Assembly: GCA_937911235.1 (NCBI GenBank)
Contig: CALDPN010000129.1
Location: 1 to 26,803, forward strand
DNA: 26,803 bases
Reading direction: 5' to 3'
Origin: an uncultured Bacteroidales bacterium
GTDB taxonomy: Bacteria > Bacteroidota > Bacteroidia > Bacteroidales > Paludibacteraceae
In this document: positions 7,059 through 17,000 of the stretch, piece after piece
How the letters are laid out: each line of letters begins with the position of its first letter
How positions within the stretch are numbered: position 1 is the first letter of the stretch
Program-made: the position numbers and the translations under genes
Notes under the pieces: model-generated
Told to the model about the DNA's origin: nothing
Seen by the model: the letters and a program-made list of their open reading frames with translations, nothing else
Database searches by the model: none

Positions 7059-10000
7059 TTAATATTTGAATACTTCAATTGTTCCTTTTTTAACGTTTCC
7101 ATCTGGAAGTTGTACTACATAATAGTAAACACCTGGAGCTGCCACTTCTTTACTTCCGTTCATTGAACCATTTATAGAACCATTCCAACCATTTGGACCT
7201 TCATAAATCTTTGTTCCGAAACGTGTAAAGATTTGAGTGTAGAAATTAGGGTCCATATCTTGAACGAATGTATCATTTCTACCATCTTGTACGTATGGAG
7301 TAAATACTGTTGGCCATTTAACTGCTACATGAGCAGTAGCTGACGAGGTTCCACAATCACCTTGATATACTAATTTATATTCAGAGTTTAAGTATGGTTT
7401 GTAGGTTGTTGCATCGGCAGATACTTTTACATCATTTACATATAAATCATATTTTGCATCATCTGGGGTAACAGTGAATCCTGGCATTGCACCAATAACC
7501 ACCTCTGCAGATGCTGGAGAAATTGCTAACGAAGGTACCGCTTCTTTTTGAGAAATTACCACAGGTTTAGCCTCTGATGGCACATTTTCGCAATAATCAT
7601 CACTTTGCACTGTAACATACACAGTGTGTGGATTTTGTTTATATGCTTCATCTAAAACAAAATATTTGAATGTTTCGCCATATGCATATATTCTGCTTAA
7701 TGATTCATCTGCATACCATGTAAGTTTCACATTTGTTTGTTCTTCTGCAAAGTCTGCTTTTGCAAGCAATACTAATTCTGCATTAGGACATACCAAAGTG
7801 TCATTTGCAATAATATTTGCAGCAGTTGCATTACCTTTGATTGTTACATATACTGAATCTTGTGCTTCGCAATAGTTGTTTGAAGCTGACTGAATTTCGT
7901 CTTGAGATGCAGTTATATAGTATTTTGTTTTACCAATTTCAGAAGCATCAAATTCAGTCACCTCAGCGCCAGTTTCATCTTTAAATATTAGATATTTATA
8001 AACATCAGCATTTCCTACCAATGAAGATAGAGCTATAACTTCACCTTCTTTTGCACATTCTTTATAATTATTTACTACTGGAGCAGCTGTAATAGATTTT
8101 ACACGATATCTTACCACAATAGTATCACTTGGGCAAGAACCTGCTGGATTGCTATATAGTTTAACAGAATCTTCTTGTACTACATCTGCATAGAAGAATG
8201 CTTCTTCTGCTGGAATTATTTTATCATCCATTGTTAGCCATACTAAACCTGATTTATCGGTTGGTTGAGCAACAAGTTCATTGAAGAAGAATTTATCTTG
8301 TGAAACCGCTGTTTTACACATATTATATGCATATATTTCACCATCACGGTTTAGGACTGGTGTTTCTGAGTGACCTGTCACATCGATAGAAACTTCACCT
8401 TGTGCTATTCTTTCACAAAGAATACCATCTGCAAATGATTCTGTAATCTTAACAGTTACTTTTTGAGCACCTTGGCTTGGTAAATATGGATTACCTGTTG
8501 CTTGTAGATATAATTCACTTACATTTAGAACCATTACGTTAGTTCCTTGTTCTGGCACAAATGGAATACCTTGTAAAACAACATCATTATTTACAAGAAT
8601 ATCCAAAGATACAGAAGAAGAAATATTGTTTGAGGTTAATTTCAATTCTGGGAAAATCATATCCTCTGAGTAACAAATACTTGTTGGTTCACCTTCTAAT
8701 AATATTAGTTGACTTTCTTGACATTCAAGGTTTACAGAAAGTGTATTAGAAGAGAATACTACCATAGGATCTGCTCCTGGGGTATATCTTCCATCTTGAA
8801 CACCACTCATAACATCATCGTTGCATGTACCGCCGACTTTCTCACTTACAACAGCTTGAAGTTGCATTGGGGCAATATTTCTGCTTCCATCATCTGCTAT
8901 CTCTATTAGCATTGAGCCATTTACTGAATTTTTTGCCACATAATAATTGCCATTATCATCTAGCATTTCTGCGATAAAGTTGTATTTACCATTTTTATCA
9001 ATACCAAATAGCATTAAACAAGGATCTGAGATAGAACCAAAGTTTACTTTTGGAACACGAACAGAGATTTCTTCATCTACACTAGTAAATGTGTATGAAT
9101 CTGCTTGAATATCAGAAAATTCCACAGAAATAGTAGGAGAACATAAGTCTAGGCTAATATCGTCAATAAGTAGGTCATTACCATCACCTGTTGAACCGTT
9201 GTTTTTAATTACAACTCTAAATTCACCTTCTATATCTGTGATTTTCCAACTAGTTTCAAATCTTTTCCAATTATCTTTAAATTCTACTTGAGATTCTATA
9301 TTTGCAACTGGTTTCCAAGTAGTTTCGCCAGTTTTCTTGAACTCAATTATCAACTCTGTATCGATAGGTTTGAATGTTACATTTGGTTTGCTTTCTACTG
9401 CCGCAGATGCCATATAAGCAGAGAAAGTAAGCACAGCACCTTCTGAGAAATCTTTTGTTTCATCTGGAGTTAAGATTCTAGAGAATGCCACTCCTGGTTC
9501 TTTGAAGTTAATTAAAAGCATACCACCAAAAGGAGGATTTGCGCCACCTTTGTTTTGAGTATGATCTCTAAATCCACGGAACCATCTATCATTTTGGTCG
9601 TTTTTGATTCTTTGTTCTATACAAGAGATATTTGTTCCACATTCTTCTTGTCCGCCAGCACCATAGCCACAATATAATGGTTCGGTTACAATCGCATATT
9701 GACCATCATTAATTTTATAAGGAGCTTCAACAAAATCATAACCAGTAACCATTGCATCATATTTCATACGGCTACCCGCTCCTAATAATGTTTTCAATTT
9801 AGAATCATCGTCAAAAGTGATTTTAAACAGATTTGAACCTTTTGTACCTTCACCACAAGTTTGGAATACATTTATTTTAATAGTTGATTCTGCAAAACCA
9901 GCTTCAGACGTTTTTTTGCGTTTAACGCGGAAGTATGTTGTAACCATAGGCACAGCATCACCTTTTAAGGTATATCCACCATTTAGAGCACCCGGAATTA

Positions 10001-10814
10001 GGGTAAAATTAGTTCCATCAGTAGATTTATACCACATATATTCTCCTGTTGTTGAATTATCAGTTTCTACTTTTAATGTTAATTCTGTTGGTGCATTTGC
10101 TGTATCGTAATCTGTTTTAGATGCAGTTAAAGTGAACATTTGAGCTTTTGTTGCTACCGCCCAGTATTTATTAGAAGAAGAATTTACGTAAAATCTAATA
10201 GGTTCTTGATAACCTGTTGACAGAGTAACTTGCAGATTATTATCGCCAGTCATCTTAGTTGTTGAGACACCTACATTTTTAGAAGCATCTTCAGATGAAT
10301 TATTATATAGATTTTGAGATGCATCAGACCAGTTGTTTTGTGTAGTAAATTTGAATTGTCTACTTGCAAATAATCCGTCGTAATAGTATTCACCATTTGA
10401 GCCTGCAGTCATTGCCACGAAAATAGGATTTCCATTTGCATCATTCCAACCTTGTGCTGCATCACCAATAATGTATAACGAAGAAGTAGTTGTACCACCA
10501 CCTACTGCAGTAATAGTTACTGTATTTGAAGAAGGATTATATTCAAATACACATTGGGCACCTTTAGTTGGAGAACCAACTAATTCTGGAGTTCCAAACC
10601 ATTGTGCGCCATTGTCATTTGCAGAGGTATGAACATTTACTCCACCACCACCATAGGCTGCAGTTACCTTATTATTTCCATCTAATTGTTTCCATTCCCA
10701 ATTACCACCACCCCATGGGTGTTTCATGTAATACGCACCAAATGCACTGCTGCTCACACCTACAAGCATAAGTAATAATGCAAAAACGCGCATTAAATTT
10801 TTTAGTTTTTTCAT
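7059..10814 (-). CDS. Large secreted surface protein with type B T9SS C-terminal (gliding-motility-associated) domain
   Basis: A 1251-residue secreted protein. It has a signal peptide (cleavage near SSSAFG/AYYM). Aromatic-rich beta-sandwich-like modules (about 27-225) resemble glycan-binding E-set modules. An Ig-like module (about 226-320) is followed by a Cys-containing region (about 325-560) with DHTQNKGGANPPFGGMLL, LTFSAYMASAA and GNDLLIDDISLDLC, shared with the larger adhesin. Further Ig-like modules follow, one with the YKECA motif near 930. The final 85 residues (from WPTVFTPYVQDGRNDTF to the KKGTIEVFKY end) are a type B/CHU_C sorting domain, which directs T9SS export and usually needs a PorP/SprF partner. 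It heads an operon with the PorE-like and PorP-like genes, with a consensus promoter at 10902-10933. Adhesion or gliding function is inference; no catalytic motif was seen. Confidence 0.87.
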   Translation of the reverse strand: MKKLKNLMRVFALLLMLVGVSSSAFGAYYMKHPWGGGNWEWKQLDGNNKVTAAYGGGGVNVHTSANDNGAQWFGTPELVGSPTKGAQCVFEYNPSSNTVTITAVGGGTTTSSLYIIGDAAQGWNDANGNPIFVAMTAGSNGEYYYDGLFASRQFKFTTQNNWSDASQNLYNNSSEDASKNVGVSTTKMTGDNNLQVTLSTGYQEPIRFYVNSSSNKYWAVATKAQMFTLTASKTDYDTANAPTELTLKVETDNSTTGEYMWYKSTDGTNFTLIPGALNGGYTLKGDAVPMVTTYFRVKRKKTSEAGFAESTIKINVFQTCGEGTKGSNLFKITFDDDSKLKTLLGAGSRMKYDAMVTGYDFVEAPYKINDGQYAIVTEPLYCGYGAGGQEECGTNISCIEQRIKNDQNDRWFRGFRDHTQNKGGANPPFGGMLLINFKEPGVAFSRILTPDETKDFSEGAVLTFSAYMASAAVESKPNVTFKPIDTELIIEFKKTGETTWKPVANIESQVEFKDNWKRFETSWKITDIEGEFRVVIKNNGSTGDGNDLLIDDISLDLCSPTISVEFSDIQADSYTFTSVDEEISVRVPKVNFGSISDPCLMLFGIDKNGKYNFIAEMLDDNGNYYVAKNSVNGSMLIEIADDGSRNIAPMQLQAVVSEKVGGTCNDDVMSGVQDGRYTPGADPMVVFSSNTLSVNLECQESQLILLEGEPTSICYSEDMIFPELKLTSNNISSSVSLDILVNNDVVLQGIPFVPEQGTNVMVLNVSELYLQATGNPYLPSQGAQKVTVKITESFADGILCERIAQGEVSIDVTGHSETPVLNRDGEIYAYNMCKTAVSQDKFFFNELVAQPTDKSGLVWLTMDDKIIPAEEAFFYADVVQEDSVKLYSNPAGSCPSDTIVVRYRVKSITAAPVVNNYKECAKEGEVIALSSLVGNADVYKYLIFKDETGAEVTEFDASEIGKTKYYITASQDEIQSASNNYCEAQDSVYVTIKGNATAANIIANDTLVCPNAELVLLAKADFAEEQTNVKLTWYADESLSRIYAYGETFKYFVLDEAYKQNPHTVYVTVQSDDYCENVPSEAKPVVISQKEAVPSLAISPASAEVVIGAMPGFTVTPDDAKYDLYVNDVKVSADATTYKPYLNSEYKLVYQGDCGTSSATAHVAVKWPTVFTPYVQDGRNDTFVQDMDPNFYTQIFTRFGTKIYEGPNGWNGSINGSMNGSKEVAAPGVYYYVVQLPDGNVKKGTIEVFKY

Positions 10815-10901
10815 AGTATTTGATTTGTTAATTTAAGTTCTTTCTTAATCTATTATTTATAGCATCAAAAAGGCGTAACTATGCCTACGTATAACAATTT
10901 A

Positions 10902-10933
10902 CAAATATAATTTTATTTTGAGAAACAAACAAA
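10902..10933 (-). promoter_or_regulatory. Consensus promoter for the 1251-aa adhesin/PorE/PorP operon
   Basis: Minus-strand TTTG (10933-10930), then 20 bases, then TATATTTG (10909-10902): a complete Bacteroidota promoter match. The predicted start is near 10895, giving a leader of about 80 nt. The -33 box directly abuts the terminator hairpin of the upstream adhesin. The upstream adhesin's promoter is placed identically relative to its hairpin. Confidence 0.75.
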
Positions 10934-10935
10934 AA

Positions 10936-10969
10936 AAAATCCTCATTTCTACCTAGAAATGAGGATTTT
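10936..10969 (-). terminator. Terminator of the giant adhesin gene
   Basis: A perfect 15-bp stem (10936-10950 with 10955-10969) with loop ACCT, followed on the minus strand by a run of T (9 T from 10939 to 10931, partly within the stem). It lies about 80 bases past the stop of the 2722-aa adhesin and directly upstream of the next promoter. Confidence 0.88.
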
Positions 10970-10981
10970 AGGTTTATTTGT

Positions 10982-11024
10982 TAAATTTTATGCACAACGT
11001 TTGCAGAAATGTGCATAAAATTTA
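10982..11024. repeat. Perfect 15-bp inverted repeat between the two adhesin genes
   Basis: TAAATTTTATGCACA (10982-10996) is repeated exactly in reverse complement at 11010-11024 around a 13-nt spacer. It has no T tract of its own, and the real terminator follows 13 bases later. A related copy with the same TGCACA-N13-TGTGCA core lies at 19371-19395, also upstream of an adhesin. It could be an operator for a dimeric regulator about 90-130 bases upstream of the predicted transcription start, or an RNA 3'-end stem-loop. Confidence 0.8.
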
Positions 11025-11047
11025 CACTCTATTCATAAGATTGCATA

Positions 11048-14000
11048 TTAATCTACTTTTACAATTTCGATTGTTCCTTTCTTAACTTGGCCGTTTGGAA
11101 GCAATACTGAGTAGTAGTAAACGCCTGGCACCGCTGTTTCTTTGCCGTCGTTCATTGCACCATTTATAGAGCCATCCCAACCGTCAGGACCTTCGTAAAT
11201 TTTGGTATAGAAACGGTTGAACACGATAATATTCATACCTTTTGCAAATGTGTCATTTAGACCATTTCCGTTGTGAGGAGTGAAGGCTGTTGGCCAAATT
11301 GCCTCTACATCAACTTCTTTTTTAGGTGAATTACAACGACCTACTGCTTGTACACTATATTTTTCATTTAGGTAAAGTTGTTCGGTAAGTTCTAATTCGT
11401 CTGTTGCTTGTACAACTTCATCGCCACGATACCAAACATATTCATCTACTGGGGTATCGCTTAGTGGCGTTACTGTAATAGTAACTTCTTGACCTGCTGG
11501 AAGTCTTGTCTGAGAAGCTTCTACAGAGAAATCGATATATCCTGCAATTTTTACCTCAATAGCTACGCGCTCACTTTCGCAAGCACCTGTTTTAGTATTG
11601 CTTACCCAATATGTGGTGGTTGTATTTTCGGCTGATGTACTAAATAGATCGGCAATTGGAGCCTCTGAAGTTTCATCTTCGAAGAATACCAATTTAGTCT
11701 TATCAGATTTCACCAATGAACTCAATGTTTTTGTTCCTACTTCTGCACATTCGTCGTAGTTTTCTACCACTGGTTTTGATGTTGATGGTTTTAGAACTAC
11801 AGGAATTGCAATTGGATCACCTACGCAACCGTTGTTGTCTACTTCGTAACCAACAACATAATATACTGCATTTACTGCAGCTTCAATATTTGTGTCGGTT
11901 AGTTGTTGTGTTAGAGTTGCATCTGCAAAATATTTTACTTCATCAGCTTTTGTGTTTGGACCTACTGCATCTTTTAAATCTACTGTAGCAGGAAGACAAA
12001 CTGATGGAAGCGACTGAATATCAATCAATGGTTTTTGTTTATTTTCCTTGATATTGATAGTTTTTTCTGCCTTACAAGCATTGGTTTCGTCGGTGATAGT
12101 TACTTTATATGTAGCTTCAACTTTAGCATCAAATGTAGATTTTGTTACATTAGATACTTCATTGTTTTGTGCCCATGTATATGAGTAAGTGCGAGTATCT
12201 TCTGCATTTGTAACCTCAGCAGTAAGAACTGCTTTTTCTCTACGACATGTTACCCAAGTGGTATCTGCTGTAAGTTTAATTGAAGGAGCAAGTTTGTCTT
12301 CTTCTAGAGTAATTTCAGCTTCACCTACGCAACCATATTCATTTTCACCATATACTGTATATGTGCCACCTGTTGTTACTTCGATAGCATCTTTTGCCTC
12401 TTCGGTGCTCCATGTATATGTTTTTGCCCCAGAGGCTGTTAGAGTATTTGGTTTACAAGTTACTTTTTCTTCAGAAGGTGTAATTTCCACCACTGGAAGG
12501 TCGGTGCGTTGTGTTACTGTGTATGAAGCAGTATTTTTACAACCATTTTCTGCTGTAACAAGTACTTCGTACACACCACCCTCTTCTACGTTTAGAGTAG
12601 CACTTGTGGTTTTATTTGTATCGTTCCATTCGTATGAAACACTTACATCTGAAGTTGCTGTTAATTCTACTTCTGGTACAGAACATGTAATAATATCTGA
12701 GCTAGCAGAAATTTCAACATTTGGATTTTCTTTATCCTCTGTTATATCAAATGTTTTAAATACTCTACATCCATTACCACCTTTAGCCACTACAATGTAT
12801 TCTGCTGGAGTATTAATATTTAATGTATTACCAGTTGCTAGTGGTTCTGCAATCTCAAATTCTTGTGTATCATACCATTTAAATTCAACACCTTCTGTTG
12901 CGTTAGCATTTTGAGATTCTACTGATAATGTAATTTCTGTATCAGCACATGTTAAAGTAGAAGTTGAAACTTGATTACCTGTTTCTGGGTCAATTACATA
13001 GTTTTCAATAGTTAGTTCAGGTTTTGTAACATTTTGTGTCACTTCAAAGTCTGTGGTATATGTACAACCATTTTCACCTGTAACTATTAGTGTATATACA
13101 CCTGGAGCAGTTACACCTGTAGAGTTATTTTCAGATAATGTTGACCATTCGTATTTTACAATAGTTTCTTGAGTTTGTGTAATATCAGCATCAAGAGCTA
13201 TTCTACTATGAGTACAGTTTAGCTCTTTAACTTCTTCTTGAGCACCGCTATCGTCTAACTGACGGATAACTATTTCTGCATACGGTTTTACAAAGTTTTC
13301 TGTTACAGTAACTGAAACAGCTTCAGATACACAACCATGTTCTGATGTACCAACTACGGTATAGGTGGTTTCAGAGCCTGTTTGTTTTGCAAGAATTGAA
13401 GTACCAGATTGCGCTGCTGTGCCTTTATCGTCTGTCCAAGAATATGTAAATGCACCAGATGCAGTGATTGTAGTTTCTTCATTATTACAATCGAGTTTTG
13501 CACTTGTAGGAGACACTGTTAGCTCTGGAATAGCTTCTACATATAAAGTAGCAGATGCTTGTGAATCTGCAGCAGAAGAGCATTTTGCATCTACTAAGTT
13601 TTCTACTACATATCTACCTGCCTGAGAAATTTCCATTTCAAATTCATTATCATCAGATGTGTACTGAGTACCATTAATTGTAAATGTGAATGGAGCATTT
13701 CCTGTAAATGTTACTATTAAATTTGTTGTAATACCTTGGCAAATATAATCATCGTCATCCTCTATTTCTACAGAAGCAATAGTAGGAAGTTCGTTTACTT
13801 TGATAGTTGCTTTGTCGTCACTTGAAATTGGTGCTTCACAACCGTTTTTATCTGTTACAGATACTAAACTATAGGTTGTTGTAGTATAAAGCGCATCATT
13901 AATGGTTACTGTTGATGTTGTTATATTATCTAATGGTACATCTGAAGTACCATTATTATATACCACAACATATGGAGCCACACCATCTAAAGAAATTTCT

Positions 14001-17000
14001 ACAGCTGAGTTGTTTCCGTAACATACTTCTACTGGAGCAGAAATACTTGCAGTCACTGGTTTGTAAACTTCTACTGTGACTGGTGTTGGTGTGGTGCTTT
14101 CGCATTTACCATTTTCTGTGTTTGTAATATAATATGTGGTAGATGTTGTTTGAACACTTGGATTAACCATAGGAACAGAGGTTAAATCATAATATTCACC
14201 AGCATCGTTTTTACCCATTACTTTTAAGCCATCTTTATTTGAAGTAACTAAGTTTGTAATTGGGAATTCTGCACCATCGGTAGGACAAGAGATATAATTA
14301 TTAGCCACTACATTTGATGAAATTTCTTTTACTACCAAATCTGTAGTTGCCTTAGCTACAGAAGCATCATATGAAGAATATGTTACACCATTTGCTGCAG
14401 TAACATGCATTTTAAATATTTCAGCAGTTGTAGCCTTAAATGTGATGGTAAGTATAGCAGACTCACCTGCTGGTAGTGTTGGAATATTCCAATTACCATT
14501 AGAATATGTACCTTTATCTTGTGTTGTGGTGACATTGTTTTGTGCACCACTCCATGTTTGATTTAATTTTACATCAGATAAATCTGTGGTACCATTGTTT
14601 TTAATAGTTGCTGTTAAAACAGCTTCGTCACCTGCACAATAATCTGATTTATCTAGAGAATATACTAAAACTAGGTCTGCACAGTCTTCCACAACAAGTG
14701 AAGAAATAAATTCTCTTTCTGTTTCACCACATGTATTTGATGCTTTGTAAACAAGTTTTTTACCTACATCAGACATTTGGAATGTAACATTATTTGAATT
14801 TAGTTTCACCCCTGCTAGATACCAACCTTCTGATGTTACTGTTGAACCATTGTTTGTTACTGTAACAGTAGGAAGTGTATATTGCATACCTGCACAATAA
14901 GAAGGATGTGGATTTTCATTGATAGTAATAGAAGGTTTGTTGTTTACTGTAACTTTGGCACTACCAGAAAGTGTTGCATAACAACCATGACCATCTTTTA
15001 CTTCTAACAAAGTATAAGTAGTGGTTGATGTTGGGCTTACAGTGATATTTCCAGTGGCATTCAATGTTGGTTCACTACCATTTGAAAGTTTTACAATATA
15101 TGAAGGTTTGCCTGTTAGGGTTACTAATAAGTTTGCAGAACCACCATTGCAAATAGTAGAATTTCCTGATAATGTAGCTGTTGGTTGAGGATAAACTGTA
15201 ATATCAAGTTTTGTACGTGGACTTTCACACTCGCCTACTTTAGTATTGCTTACCCAATATGTAGTGGTACCTACAGTATTTTTGTTTGCTTGAGTAACAG
15301 ATTCAGTACCAGTCTCAGTTGTATAGAATTTTAGGTTTGTTGCATCAGAAGACACTTGAGTATTAAGATTTAACATATCCTCTTCTGGACAACCTTTATA
15401 TGTTTCAGGTATTAAGGTAGGTGCTGCAGTAATATCTTTTACTGTGATTTTCTTTGACGCAAAGGCTTTTGTTGTAGCCTCTGTATATGTGGTTGTACCA
15501 GATTTTATAACGTATGCCTTAGAAACTAAATCTTTTACTACGTTAGTTCCTTCTATTTCTAGAGTTAATGTAGCTGTGGCACCACTAGCTAAACTTGGTA
15601 TTGCCCAAATACCTGTACTATGAGTATAATAAGAACCAGACGAAGCATTTCTTGAAACTTGTCTTTGATCTGCTATATCTGTAAGTACAACTTCTACATT
15701 AGTTGCATTTTCTGAAGAGTTATTCTTTAATGTAACTTTTAGTTTTATATTATCACCTTTACATACTTCGGCAGATGTTTCTGCGTTATAAGTTATCTCA
15801 AAGCCAGAACAGTCTTGAACAGTTATTTTAGCAAGTCCTTCTACTGCTTTACATACCTCAGGATTTTGAGAAACAACAACTTTGTATTGTTTTTGGTCTC
15901 CCATAGAGAATGAACCTGTGGTGTATGTAGCTAAATTTGTACCTACTTGTGCAAATGATATACCACCATTTGTAGATTCATACCATTTGTAATTTAAATT
16001 ATCGCCTGAGGCGTTAACGGTAAATGTTTTTGTTTTATCTGCACATACATTATCATCAGAGATATTTGCTATTACATTTATCTCTTGCACATCGATAGAA
16101 ACTTTTTTATTTGATGTGCTTTCGCAACCATTAGCATCTACTACTTTGGTAAATTCATAGGTAGCATCACTTGATGGATTTACTGGGTATGTACCTGTAG
16201 CAGAAACACTTGGATTAACAGTAGTTGTAGTACCAGCTTCTGTTCTATCTATATATAATGTATAAGGAGCTAAACCACCAGAGACACTATATGTAAGTTC
16301 TGCATTAGACTCACCTTTACAGATAGCATCTTTATCTGTAGAGACAGAATTTAGTGTTGGAACACCTTTAACAGTTACTGAAATTTCTGTTGCTGCACTT
16401 GTACAACCATTAATTGTTTGAGTAGCATAATATTTTTTGCCTGTTACTACTTCTGAAGCAGAGAATTTAGTAACCTCATTGGTCAATGCTGCATCTGAAT
16501 AGAATTTTAGGCCTGTACCAGAGAATAAAGTACTTAACTGAACATTACCACTTGTAGCACATTCTTTGTATTCAGACTTAGTTAAGGTAGGAACAGCTGT
16601 TGTCTTAACAGTTAATTTTGCTGAATTACTTTCTACAGCGTCACATTTACCACCGTTTTTGCTTACAATTACACGATAATATTTGTTGTTATCGCTTGCT
16701 GTGGTAGTAGAAATGCTGTAAGTAGAAGCAGTTGCACCAGAAATATTATTCCAATTGCTATTATCTGAACTTACTTGCCATTGATATTTATCTACACCAG
16801 ATGCAACTACAGAGAATGTTGCTCCTGCACCCACACAAACAGAAGTTGATGCAGGGTGAGTTGTAATTTTGATTTCTTCTACATTTACAGTAACAGTATT
16901 ATTGCTAGTAGGTGTTGAGTAACAACCTTTAGCATCCATTACTTTAGTTAATGTATATGTAGTTGTAGAAGTAGGAATTACAGCAAACAAATATGGAGAA

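Noticed and set aside
10871..10890. Short hairpin in the leader of the 1251-aa adhesin (AGGC..GCCT followed by five T on the minus strand) as an attenuator or riboswitch
   Set aside because: The stem is only 4 bp before a mismatch, and no known riboswitch core is visible.
10930..10940. Run of nine A beside the -33 box as a phase-variation tract
   Set aside because: It lies upstream of the -33 box and within the terminator T tract, not in the spacer between the promoter boxes, so length changes would not alter promoter spacing.
12189..12914. A 241-codon open frame on the plus strand inside the giant adhesin
   Set aside because: It is the antisense of Ser/Thr/Val-rich Ig-like coding sequence. 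It shows no recognisable domain, and the minus-strand protein with its full domain series is clearly the real gene.
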